From Myroides odoratimimus (lineage in GTDB: Bacteria; Bacteroidota; Bacteroidia; Flavobacteriales; Flavobacteriaceae): 64,000 nucleotides of DNA. The notes under the pieces were generated by a model, which worked only from the letters and a program-made list of their open reading frames with translations, searched no databases and was not told where the DNA came from. The stretch spans positions 124,001 to 188,000 of the forward strand of contig NZ_BCMQ01000001.1 of assembly GCF_001485415.1 (NCBI RefSeq), given 5' to 3'. A program made the position numbers and the translations under genes. Of the stretch, positions 38,218 to 45,841 are shown in pieces. Each line of letters begins with the position of its first letter. Positions within the stretch are counted from its first letter, which is position 1.

Positions 38218-38237
38218 AGTACAACATACGTACAACA
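38218..38237. repeat. Left copy of 20-bp direct repeat (probable integrase arm site)
   Basis: AGTACAACATACGTACAACA, 73 bp inside attL; an identical copy lies at 56284-56303 beside the integrase gene. Within it TACAAC occurs twice. Confidence 0.65.
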
Positions 38238-38408
38238 TTTTGTTCTACCCCACAAAGATACTAAAGTTTTCATTTTGTTTCACTTAGCTTCTTTTTTAGT
38301 CAAAAATAGTAAAAGAGAGACTTCAAGTGCCATCTCCTCTTTACCATTGAAACGCTTCATTATATTGCATTTAGTTATATTTCAAATCCTAACTTACAAC
38401 AATGCACT

Positions 38409-39230
38409 ATGAATACCTTAATTGAAACTCCGTTTTTTTTCTTTCATGAGAAGTTAGATAAATTTCACTCAATTACTTTATCTAAGAAATTCACTTACAT
38501 AATTGCACCATTACTACCAATATCATCATTGATTGTATCGGTAGCGCTTTTACCGTATTTCTATAACTTATCAAAATGGTATATTCTTTTACCTTTGAGT
38601 GCATTAATTTACTCAGTACTATTATTAACCGCAGTAATTAATTTTCTCAAAGGGCAAAACATTTTCTTAATCAGCCATTTAAACTTGATATATCGACAAT
38701 CTTTTAAATCATTTCAAAACTCAACAGAATATCTACTATCACTCCCTGTTGAAAAGATAATTACAATCGATACAGCTCCTATTAAAAAAGAAAAAAAGCA
38801 GAATAAGGATAATGTATTTACTTTCAGTACTACACATGATACTATCATTAAAGAAACTTTGTACCAATTAAAGAAAGAAGTTATTAATGATGATACAACC
38901 GTTGAGGATTTTAAGAGAGCAATACTATACTGCATTCTTAAACATGTAGGACATATAGAACCCTTTATCAAATTAGAACTTCAATCCCAACATTGTGCAA
39001 TGTTTTTGGAATCGTTCTTTATTCCTTTTGTACAGTTATTCACTCTACATAAAACCACACTTAAAGAAAGTTCTCGTTACTTTCAATATGCAACAGCAGA
39101 AAGTCACTCTGCAATTAACTATGATTCTATAAATAAAAAGGGAAGAAAACTAATCACTAACGCTCATAAAGAAACATATGCTAAGATCTTAGAAAATGTA
39201 AAAAGTCAGTTATCTAAAAAAACATTCTAA
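38409..39230 (+). CDS. Element protein with two membrane helices, function unknown
   Basis: A 273-residue protein. Two adjacent hydrophobic helices (about 29-50 and 56-77) anchor it in the inner membrane; the remaining 190 residues are cytoplasmic, Lys-rich and helical. It is the first gene inside the left end of the element. I recognise no family. Proteins of this kind are common at the ends of Bacteroidota mobilizable elements, which is the only hint of role. Confidence 0.65.
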   Translation: MNTLIETPFFFFHEKLDKFHSITLSKKFTYIIAPLLPISSLIVSVALLPYFYNLSKWYILLPLSALIYSVLLLTAVINFLKGQNIFLISHLNLIYRQSFKSFQNSTEYLLSLPVEKIITIDTAPIKKEKKQNKDNVFTFSTTHDTIIKETLYQLKKEVINDDTTVEDFKRAILYCILKHVGHIEPFIKLELQSQHCAMFLESFFIPFVQLFTLHKTTLKESSRYFQYATAESHSAINYDSINKKGRKLITNAHKETYAKILENVKSQLSKKTF

Positions 39231-39321
39231 ACCTTAAATTAAATGTCAGTTCACTGACAAACCACCGTTTCAGATAGCATCATTCAAATAGTTTAGCGTC
39301 ATAATTCAAAAAATATTTATT

Positions 39322-39609
39322 ATGACAACGCTAAAAATTATCCAAGAGCTTAACGAGATTAAGCTAATGATTACTAAAGGTAATCAGTTTCAGAAAGAGA
39401 TCTTTACTATTAAAGATCTAATGGCCTATACTGGCTTTTCAGACAGTACTATTCACAAATTAACTTCTAAGAATTTAATCCCTCATCACAAACCTACCAA
39501 TGGCACCTTATTCTTTGATCGCCTTGAAATAATTGAATGGATTAAACAGTACAGAGTCTTTACAGACGAAGAAGTTTTATCGCAATTTTCAAAACAGTTA
39601 AAAAGATAA
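39322..39609 (+). CDS. Excisionase-like helix-turn-helix protein
   Basis: A 95-residue protein with a MerR/excisionase-type HTH (FTIKDLMAYTGFSDSTIHKLTSKNLIPHHKP) and a wing (NGTLFFDRLEIIEWI). This is the HTH_17 pattern found in Xis proteins and element regulators of Bacteroidota. Its position close to attL and its size fit a recombination directionality factor for the integrase at 55043-56269, though it may instead regulate replication genes. A strong hairpin follows it. Confidence 0.8.
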   Translation: MTTLKIIQELNEIKLMITKGNQFQKEIFTIKDLMAYTGFSDSTIHKLTSKNLIPHHKPTNGTLFFDRLEIIEWIKQYRVFTDEEVLSQFSKQLKR

Positions 39610-39638
39610 AAGCATTGATAGCCCTACTATCAATGCTT
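39610..39638 (+). terminator. Hairpin after the excisionase-like gene
   Basis: Perfect 12-bp stem AAGCATTGATAG / CTATCAATGCTT with a CCCTA loop, directly behind the stop codon; no strong T-run follows, so it may be a terminator or an mRNA-stabilising structure. Confidence 0.65.
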
Positions 39639-39708
39639 AGATAACTATTTCTATAACTCAAAGAAAAGAGTAGTAAATGTAACTACTTCTTTCTGAAAAT
39701 TGTTTGAT

Positions 39709-40950
39709 ATGACTACAACTGCAACAGAATACATTCGAATAGGAACAGATTACTATGCGATAAGAAAGAAGAACGTAAACGGCAAAGAAATCATTGTCGA
39801 ACGCAAACTATGGAAAAAGTCAGAAATCATCACTGACTTTGGAAAAGACATGATTAAAGAACTACCAAAATTCTTTGGTTATAAATGTGAACCCAGTCAC
39901 ATTAATTACGCTCATTTTATAGGAGATTATTTTAATTCCTACTCTCCTATTCTATATGATATAGACACTACCTCTGTACTTTCATTAAATTCACTTAAAG
40001 AGCAGATACCTATTACCTTTTATTTTCTACAACACATTTTTGGAAATCAATACTTACTTGGTATAGATTACTTTAAAATCTTGTTGTTCTATCCCGAGCA
40101 AATATTACCAATCATAGTACTTGTATCAAGAAATCGTGAAACAGGGAAAACTACCTTTCTAAACTGGATAAAAGAAATCTTTGATAAAAATGCTGTCTTT
40201 ATCAAGGCCAATGCATTTACCGAAAAGTTCAATAGTGAAATGGATAGTAAACTTCTCCTGTTAATAGAAGAAGTAAAATCTGACAATAAAGATATCGTTG
40301 AAGCAATTAAATACATCTCAACAGCAATGTATCAATCCATTGAATACAAAGGACAAGAAAAAGTTGAACAGAAATCTTTTCTTAAGATTATTATGACTAG
40401 TAATCACGAGCATAACTTTCTAAAGATAGATAAAGAAGAAACAAGGTTTTGGGTGATTAAAGTTCCAATGATAAAAAATAGAAGCACTGAGTTCTACGCT
40501 AAGCTTATTAAGGAGGTTCCCATTTTTTTAAACTACCTCTATAGAGTGCCTTTCACGACTGAAAAGAAAACACGAATGTGGTTTACTCCTGAATTAATAC
40601 ATACAGAAGCTCTACACAAACTTAAACACGACTTAGACCTTCAAAACAAGAACCTGGTTCTTGACATACTTGATATCATTTTTAATGAATTTGATATTAA
40701 TGAACTAGACACTACTCCATCTGATATTAATGCCCTTTTAAACTATTATAACAGAGGACATAATATTCCAATGCGAGAGATACAGACCATACTTGAAAAT
40801 ATTGCCTTAGTACGATCAACGAATTCCAATAATTATGAGCGGATCAAAATAGAAGACAATACATTAAAGCGAATTATTCACAAAGGGAAATACTACAGAA
40901 TTTTAAAAGACACTCTTTTAAATCAGATGACAGATGAGAAATTACTGTAA
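39709..40950 (+). CDS. SF3/VirE-type replicative helicase of the element
   Basis: A primase-helicase-like ATPase of 413 residues from the ATG at 39709 (a TTG three codons earlier is less likely). It has a Walker A motif (SRNRETGKTTFLNWI), a Walker B (KLLLLIEEV) and an SF3-like sensor (FLKIIMTSNHEHN) followed by TRFWVIKVP. This is the pattern of the DUF5906/SF3 helicases encoded beside Toprim primases on mobile elements. It probably unwinds the element's origin, perhaps the TCATCT repeats downstream (40999-41075). It is read toward the primase gene. Confidence 0.82.
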   Translation: MTTTATEYIRIGTDYYAIRKKNVNGKEIIVERKLWKKSEIITDFGKDMIKELPKFFGYKCEPSHINYAHFIGDYFNSYSPILYDIDTTSVLSLNSLKEQIPITFYFLQHIFGNQYLLGIDYFKILLFYPEQILPIIVLVSRNRETGKTTFLNWIKEIFDKNAVFIKANAFTEKFNSEMDSKLLLLIEEVKSDNKDIVEAIKYISTAMYQSIEYKGQEKVEQKSFLKIIMTSNHEHNFLKIDKEETRFWVIKVPMIKNRSTEFYAKLIKEVPIFLNYLYRVPFTTEKKTRMWFTPELIHTEALHKLKHDLDLQNKNLVLDILDIIFNEFDINELDTTPSDINALLNYYNRGHNIPMREIQTILENIALVRSTNSNNYERIKIEDNTLKRIIHKGKYYRILKDTLLNQMTDEKLL

Positions 40951-40998
40951 TAGATAGAGTATCATTCATTTAATAATACTTCATAGTATCAAACACTT

Positions 40999-41075
40999 GT
41001 CATCTATAGTTCATCTGCAATCATCTAAAACAGTATTCTTTTTAAGACACAATCAAACTCAGATGCGCAGATGAC
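40999..41075. repeat. TCATCT repeats between helicase and primase genes (candidate origin)
   Basis: Three TCATCT copies at 41000, 41011 and 41021 are spaced by one helical turn; two inverted copies (AGATG at 41061 and AGATGA at 41069) follow. TCATCTGC (41011-41018) and GCAGATGA (41067-41074) form an 8-bp inverted repeat. This is iteron-like and placed between replication genes; the origin role is inferred. Confidence 0.45.
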
Positions 41076-41142
41076 AACAAAATGATACACAGATATTCTA
41101 TTAAAAACTAAATATCAACCACTTACACCTAAAAAAACACTT

Positions 41143-42051
41143 ATGACCTATCAAGAAGCAAAAAATATATCTCTTATCTCTATTTTAGATAATATAGGGA
41201 TAAGACAATCTAAAATAAATAACAAGGAAGCTTGGTACTACTCTCCTTTTAGAACAGAGAACACACCGTCATTCCACGTAAGTGTAACTAAAAATGTTTT
41301 CTATGATTTTGGAGATAATACATATAAGGGTAATGTCTTAGACTTTGTAATGTTGTATTACAAGTGCGATGTAAAAGAAGCTCTTAAGATATTAGCAAGC
41401 AACTCTTTTTCTTTTCACCAGTTACCTTCTAAGATAGATACTTGTGAAAAAAGAAAAGACTATCAAATTACGGCTATTATACCGCTTAGAAATAAATACC
41501 TAATACATTATATCAAACAGCGAGGTCTATGCCTTAAAATAGTTCAGAAATACTGCAAAGAAGTACACTATACTATTGGTGACAAAGCCTATTACGCAAT
41601 AGGTTTTCAAAATGAACTTGGCGGGGTAGAACTCAGAAACAAGTATATCCAAATATGCTTAGGTTCTAAGTCGCTTTCTTATATAGACAATGGTTCAACT
41701 ACCGTATTTATATTTGAAGCCTTTATAGATTTCTTATCATTTCTCACTCTTAAACCAAACTTAGAGTACAAGTTTGATTATATCATCTTAAACTCGGTTT
41801 CTACTTTGGACAATACACTAATTAAACCTCCAAACAATTATTTGTACAAAACCTTAGATAACAAAGTAATGTTTGAGTCAAAGTACAAGAGTATTATCGC
41901 TTGCTTGGATAATGACAAAGCTGGCGATAAAGCAACAGATAAATTACTCACTGCATTTCCATTAACTACAAAAGATGCGAGAGTGAGATATAAACATTAT
42001 AAAGATCTCAATGATTATTTACTTAGTATTAATCGCGATAAGTTGACGTAA
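41143..42051 (+). CDS. Toprim primase (CHC2-type fold without cysteines)
   Basis: DNA primase of the element, 302 residues. The N-terminus keeps the CHC2 zinc-finger-like fold (EAWYYSPFRTENTPSFHVS; FYDFGDNTYKGNVLDFVMLY), but the Cys/His metal ligands of the DnaG finger are missing, as is usual in this Bacteroidota mobile-element group. The Toprim part has the Glu (VFIFEAFIDFLSF) and the DxD-like motif (IIACLDNDKAGDKATDKLL). It pairs with the helicase just upstream. Confidence 0.88.
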   Translation: MTYQEAKNISLISILDNIGIRQSKINNKEAWYYSPFRTENTPSFHVSVTKNVFYDFGDNTYKGNVLDFVMLYYKCDVKEALKILASNSFSFHQLPSKIDTCEKRKDYQITAIIPLRNKYLIHYIKQRGLCLKIVQKYCKEVHYTIGDKAYYAIGFQNELGGVELRNKYIQICLGSKSLSYIDNGSTTVFIFEAFIDFLSFLTLKPNLEYKFDYIILNSVSTLDNTLIKPPNNYLYKTLDNKVMFESKYKSIIACLDNDKAGDKATDKLLTAFPLTTKDARVRYKHYKDLNDYLLSINRDKLT

Positions 42052-42149
42052 GAATTATCGAGATGTGTCTTTGTCCTTACAAATTGAAAATTTGAATCGG
42101 AATAAAGACCACTCGTTTTTCTCCCGAAGGTCGCAAAATTGGTAAGACA
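42052..42149. other. Candidate oriT region upstream of mobC
   Basis: A 98-bp non-coding stretch directly before the mobilization genes, the usual place for oriT. It holds a perfect inverted repeat CAAATT-GAA-AATTTG (42080-42094) and an imperfect one, TTGTCCTTAC (42071-42080) with GGTAAGACAA (42141-42150). The nick site cannot be set by eye. Confidence 0.4.
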
Positions 42150-42449
42150 ATGAAAAGAGAACATAAGATAGAATTTAGAGTTACCCTAACGGAATCTCTG
42201 CTTATAAAAAACAAAGCAGATAAAATTGGTTGCAGCGTTTCTGAGTACCTGCGTAATACTGCACTTGGGTACGCACTTAGCTACAAACTAACACAAGATG
42301 AAATTGAGGTTTACAAACTCTTAAACAAGTTTGCTGATAACTTCAGAAGAATTGGTAACCTGTTTAAACTTGGAGATACAACAGGAGTAAAAGAGACTAC
42401 TATTGAAACCGCAAACTTAATTAGAGATCACCTTCAAAAACTAAAGTAA
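42150..42449 (+). CDS. MobC-like relaxosome protein
   Basis: A 99-residue protein with a ribbon-helix-helix beginning (IEFRVTLTESLLIKNKADKIGCSVSEYLRNTALG) and a helical C-part (FADNFRRIGNLFKL), the pattern of MobC/MbeC accessory proteins that bind oriT and help the relaxase. It stops 1 bp before the relaxase start. Gene order mobC-relaxase is standard for this class. Confidence 0.85.
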   Translation: MKREHKIEFRVTLTESLLIKNKADKIGCSVSEYLRNTALGYALSYKLTQDEIEVYKLLNKFADNFRRIGNLFKLGDTTGVKETTIETANLIRDHLQKLK

Positions 42450-42450
42450 T

Positions 42451-43365
42451 ATGATAGCTAAAGCAAAAACGTGTATTGGAGGAACAGCACTTTTTAATTA
42501 TGTGATTAATCCAAACAAAGGCTATGAACTTGTTAGAAACAATCTTTCGGGGAAAACTCCGAAAGATATGTTTCAAACTATGCAAATTCTACAAAATCAA
42601 AACTCACGCTGCAAGAACAATACAATCTCCGTTGTTATCTCACCTACTATTGAAGATAGTAAGAAGATGACAGATAAAGATTTAAACAATCTTGTCCATG
42701 ATTTTTTAGTTGGTTTAAAGCTAGATCCCAAAAATGCGCAATACATTGCTTTTGTTCACACTGAAAAAGAGCACAAGCACATTCATATACTGGCTAATCG
42801 TATTGATGAAAATGCAAAGGCATTAAAGGATAATTATATCGGATTTCAAGCGCAACGCATCGCTCATGAGATAGCTTTAAAATATGGTTGGACTTCTATA
42901 AGACAAGAAAACGAAAACAAAAAAGAACAAGTAAAAGCTAATCAGAAGCAAGTAGCACAAGAGATTAAAAAAGCACACTACCATGTTTTAAAAGAGCACC
43001 CTAAAAGTTTACAACAGTATATCGATATGATGCGAATGCATCAAATAGAAGTAAAGCCGAGCATAAATAAACAAGGCAATATTCAAGGATATCGGTTTAT
43101 TCACTTACCCACTAACACAAATCTAAAAGCAAGTGAAGTTGACCGCAATCTAAAACTAAATGAACTGTTTGAAAATAACACTCCCAAACGTGGTGATGAT
43201 TTATTTCACACTGTTCTATTCAAAGATCAAGACAAACACATTTCATTTGAGAATTGGAATACAAACACAGCAAGCCTATTTAGTTTTCTAAACTCCTACG
43301 GAAACTACTATGAGGACTATGCTCCTGATATCACTAAAAAGAAAAAACGAACGATAAGACGATAG
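42451..43365 (+). CDS. Relaxase/mobilization nuclease (MobA/VirD2 family)
   Basis: Nicks and covalently binds oriT for transfer. It is 304 residues long with the HUH-like metal motif HKHIHILANR (His108, 110, 112) and a candidate catalytic Tyr in the N-terminal region (NYVINPNKGYELV). This is the MobB/MobP-type relaxase of Bacteroidota mobilizable elements. It lacks a C-terminal helicase or primase domain. No coupling protein or type IV secretion genes accompany it, so transfer must rely on a co-resident conjugative element. Confidence 0.92.
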   Translation: MIAKAKTCIGGTALFNYVINPNKGYELVRNNLSGKTPKDMFQTMQILQNQNSRCKNNTISVVISPTIEDSKKMTDKDLNNLVHDFLVGLKLDPKNAQYIAFVHTEKEHKHIHILANRIDENAKALKDNYIGFQAQRIAHEIALKYGWTSIRQENENKKEQVKANQKQVAQEIKKAHYHVLKEHPKSLQQYIDMMRMHQIEVKPSINKQGNIQGYRFIHLPTNTNLKASEVDRNLKLNELFENNTPKRGDDLFHTVLFKDQDKHISFENWNTNTASLFSFLNSYGNYYEDYAPDITKKKKRTIRR

Positions 43366-43367
43366 TT

Positions 43368-43877
43368 ATGGCAAAGCATCAACCAACACTTACAGAACTC
43401 ACTGAGTTACTTTTTAAACAAGTAGTTTACTTGCAAGAAACAATGAAGCAGAATATCGCTCAGCAAAATGAGCTTTCAGACAAAATAAACAGCATTGAGG
43501 TAAAAGTAAACCTGTCAGAGCTTCGTAATCTTGAAACTAAAAATAGAGAAAGACTACAAAATGATTTTACTGCATTTCAATCTAAACTTGTAGATAATAA
43601 AGAGAAACTTTTAAAAGTATATAAGGCAATTAGTAATAAGAAGATGTTTTACTTGATTGCTCTTAATATTTTTCTCATCTTCACTAGTGGGGTATCAATG
43701 TACATTGCAATAGATAAAACAATTAATAGCTCTGATTACAATCACTTAATAGAGGCTAATTCAAAAATAAATCTTGAATTAAATCATCTGAATCAGTTTT
43801 TTAAAGAAAACCCTAAGAACTATGAGGTATACAAGAAATGGAGAACCGAAACAGAGGTAAAAACAAACAAGCCTTAG
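43368..43877 (+). CDS. Coiled-coil protein with one membrane helix, in the mob operon
   Basis: A 169-residue protein starting 2 bp after the relaxase. Residues about 15-85 form a coiled coil (QNIAQQNELSDKINSIEVK), residues about 101-121 a TM helix (MFYLIALNIFLIFTSGVSMYIA), and the rest a short helical tail. This small mob-operon partner is common in Bacteroidota; it may place the relaxosome at the membrane, which is inference. Its stop codon lies inside a terminator hairpin. Confidence 0.75.
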   Translation: MAKHQPTLTELTELLFKQVVYLQETMKQNIAQQNELSDKINSIEVKVNLSELRNLETKNRERLQNDFTAFQSKLVDNKEKLLKVYKAISNKKMFYLIALNIFLIFTSGVSMYIAIDKTINSSDYNHLIEANSKINLELNHLNQFFKENPKNYEVYKKWRTETEVKTNKP

Positions 43878-43902
43878 TTTTAAATGACTAAGGCTTGCTT
43901 TC
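43869..43902. terminator. Terminator between the mob operon and the XRE gene
   Basis: AAGCCTTAGT (43869-43878) pairs with ACTAAGGCTT (43887-43896), followed by a T-rich stretch; it overlaps the upstream stop codon and serves the convergent genes. Confidence 0.85.
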
Positions 43903-43905
43903 GTT

Positions 43906-44316
43906 TTATTTTTTCGATAGCATTTTTTCTAAGTATGCTATTTTCTCTTTCTCAGCTTCTAATAGGCGCTCATAAAGCTTTTTATTTTCTTCGTAAGCTT
44001 CTACTAATTTATCAATAGGATTGAATGTTGGATTGTAATTTACAGTATTACTATAAAAAGGACTTTCGTGAAAAGTACTATTAATAATATTCAATACTCT
44101 CTCATCAGAATAATCTTTTATTACATCTACAGGTACCTCTAATATTTTAGCAATACTTTGCAATTTAGTTTCTTCAACAGACTCACTGTTTTCAATAATA
44201 GATACTTGTTGCTGACTAACGCCTAAAAGCTCAGCTAACGTTATTTGCTTCATTCCCTTTATTTCACGGATTCGACTAATATTTTTTCCTATATGTTTAC
44301 GAGTAGCTGTTGTCAT
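43906..44316 (-). CDS. XRE regulator with coiled-coil tail (copy 1 of divergent pair)
   Basis: A 136-residue protein: Cro/CI HTH in residues about 8-62 (MKQITLAELLGVSQQQVSIIE) and a C-terminal coiled coil (YEENKKLYERLLEAEKEKIAYLEKML). The middle segment (DVIKDYSDERVLNIINSTFHESP) is shared with the divergent protein at 44541-44942, so the two are paralogues. Transcribed away from it over a 224-bp region with nested palindromes. Likely a switch controlling transfer or maintenance genes. Confidence 0.85.
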   Translation of the reverse strand: MTTATRKHIGKNISRIREIKGMKQITLAELLGVSQQQVSIIENSESVEETKLQSIAKILEVPVDVIKDYSDERVLNIINSTFHESPFYSNTVNYNPTFNPIDKLVEAYEENKKLYERLLEAEKEKIAYLEKMLSKK

Positions 44317-44382
44317 GGCTTAACTTATTAGGTTTAACAAATATATGAAAGAGGTTTATTAAAACCTGTCTCATTCTAATGA

Positions 44383-44435
44383 TAGCGTAAGATACTAATT
44401 TTCAATTGTATTATACAAGTAAAATTAGTTCGCTA
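44383..44435. promoter_or_regulatory. Nested palindromic operator between the two XRE genes
   Basis: ACTAATTTT (44394-44402) pairs with AAAATTAGT (44421-44429); inside it TTGTAT-T-ATACAA (44406-44418); outside TAGCG (44383) pairs with CGCTA (44431). All three are nearly concentric. A further AGGTTT/AAACCT palindrome lies at 44352-44367, nearer the minus-strand gene. These are probable binding sites for the two XRE proteins. Confidence 0.6.
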
Positions 44436-44540
44436 CTGTAATTTATAATGTCAACTTTGATAATAAAACGCTACTTTATTACAAACAGTAAATTAGTAAT
44501 CAGTCTTTTACAAGTATTCATCCAAAATCTTAAATCAATT

Positions 44541-44942
44541 ATGGAACACAAGATACACCAGGGAAGAAACATAAAACGTTTCAGAGAAATGCTTGGAATC
44601 AAACAAGAGGTTCTTGCATTTGATTTAGGAGATAATTGGACTCAGAAGAAAATCTCACTGTTGGAGAAAAAAGAGGTAATTGATAATTCACTCCTACAAG
44701 AGATTTCTAATATACTTGCAGTACCTATTGAAGCTATTAAAAATTTTGATTCAAAACGAGCTCTAAGCATTATCTCAAATACACACATTGATTCTCCAAT
44801 ACAAGAATATCATTACGATACTATTAATCCAATTACTGCTATAGTACAATTACACAATGAAAAGGTTGAATTGTATGAACGAATCATCAAAGAAAAAGAT
44901 GAGATGATGAATCGTTTAGAGAAACTGATTCAAAATAAATAG
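44541..44942 (+). CDS. XRE regulator with coiled-coil tail (copy 2 of divergent pair)
   Basis: From the ATG at 44541 a 133-residue protein (MEHKIHQGRNIKRFREMLG); the longer frame to 44448 would add 31 residues and is unlikely because the HTH begins right after this Met. It has an XRE-type HTH (IKQEVLAFDLGDNWTQKKIS), then a segment matching its paralogue (AIKNFDSKRALSIISNTHIDSP) and a coiled-coil tail (ELYERIIKEKDEMMNRLEKL). A divergent pair of related repressors suggests a bistable switch. Confidence 0.85.
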   Translation: MEHKIHQGRNIKRFREMLGIKQEVLAFDLGDNWTQKKISLLEKKEVIDNSLLQEISNILAVPIEAIKNFDSKRALSIISNTHIDSPIQEYHYDTINPITAIVQLHNEKVELYERIIKEKDEMMNRLEKLIQNK

Positions 44943-45081
44943 GTACTTATAGAAAAAAGATAGAATTACTGTGGAGGGTATTCAACTTTTTTCTTTTCAT
45001 AGATAGTAGTTTAAAAACATTTAATGTGATTAGGTCTTAATGAAACACAGTTTTATTTTTTATTAATAATTACACAAAGTT

Positions 45082-45200
45082 AGGCAATGCCAAGCGGTTC
45101 GCTAACAAGAAATTCCCCCATAAATGCTTGACTAAAGTCTTCGCTTTATTGCGTTGCTTCTTGCGCTCGCTAAGCCATTACCAATTGTGGCTCCATAATT
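45082..45200. other. GC-richer non-coding stretch before radC
   Basis: Within a 277-bp gap (44943-45219), this stretch is unlike the A/T-rich surroundings: GGCAATGCC, CGGTTCGC, TTGCGTTGCTTCTTGCGCTCGC. No frame is protein-like. It may be a remnant of another element or a structured leader. I see no known RNA. Confidence 0.4.
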
Positions 45201-45219
45201 AATTTAAAAATTTAATATT

Positions 45220-45690
45220 ATGGAAACTACAGTTTTAAACAAAGAATGGCTTATCGCCTCAGAAGTAGAATTAATTTACAAATCAAAAGTAAAGGCTTCA
45301 CAGAGACCTCAGATTACATCTTCTTACAGTGCCTATCAAATAGCATTAAAGGCTTGGGATAGTAACAAGATTGAATTATTAGAACAGTTTAAAGTACTTA
45401 TGCTTTCAAACAACAATAAAGTACTTGGAGTATTAGAAGTTTCCTCAGGAGGGATAACAGGTACAATAGTAGATTTAAGAATCATTTTCTCCGCTCTTTT
45501 AAAAGCGCATGCTACAGCATTCTTGATTGTACATAATCATCCGTCAGGAAAATTAGCTCCAAGTGATGCTGATAGACAAATCACAAGAAAGATTAAAGAA
45601 GCAAGTAAGATACTTGATATCAATCTTTTAGATCATTTAATTATAACAACGGAGAGCTACTACTCTTTTGCAGATGAAGACATCTTATAA
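45220..45690 (+). CDS. radC: RadC-like JAB-domain protein
   Basis: A 156-residue protein with only the RadC/JAB domain, without the N-terminal HhH part of chromosomal RadC; this short form is typical of plasmids and integrative elements. The metal motif is complete: HNHPSGKLAPSDAD, with an upstream Glu (GVLEVSSGG). Its biochemical role is unsettled; the historical repair link is doubtful. The stop codon lies in a terminator hairpin. Confidence 0.9.
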   Translation: METTVLNKEWLIASEVELIYKSKVKASQRPQITSSYSAYQIALKAWDSNKIELLEQFKVLMLSNNNKVLGVLEVSSGGITGTIVDLRIIFSALLKAHATAFLIVHNHPSGKLAPSDADRQITRKIKEASKILDINLLDHLIITTESYYSFADEDIL

Positions 45691-45707
45691 GGTGTCTTTG
45701 TTTTTTT
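45677..45707 (+). terminator. Terminator of radC
   Basis: AAGACATCTT (45677-45686) pairs with AAGGTGTCTT (45689-45698) with one wobble pair, followed by a run of T. It spans the radC stop codon. Confidence 0.85.
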
Positions 45708-45841
45708 AAAGAGGTAAAACTATAAAGATGCTTTTACAGTTTTACTTCTTTAAAATATTAAATAATTATTTACTTTATATACAAATAAACTTCTTGATCT
45801 TCTTTTAGTATGAATCACACTAATATCTCACCAATGCTTTA

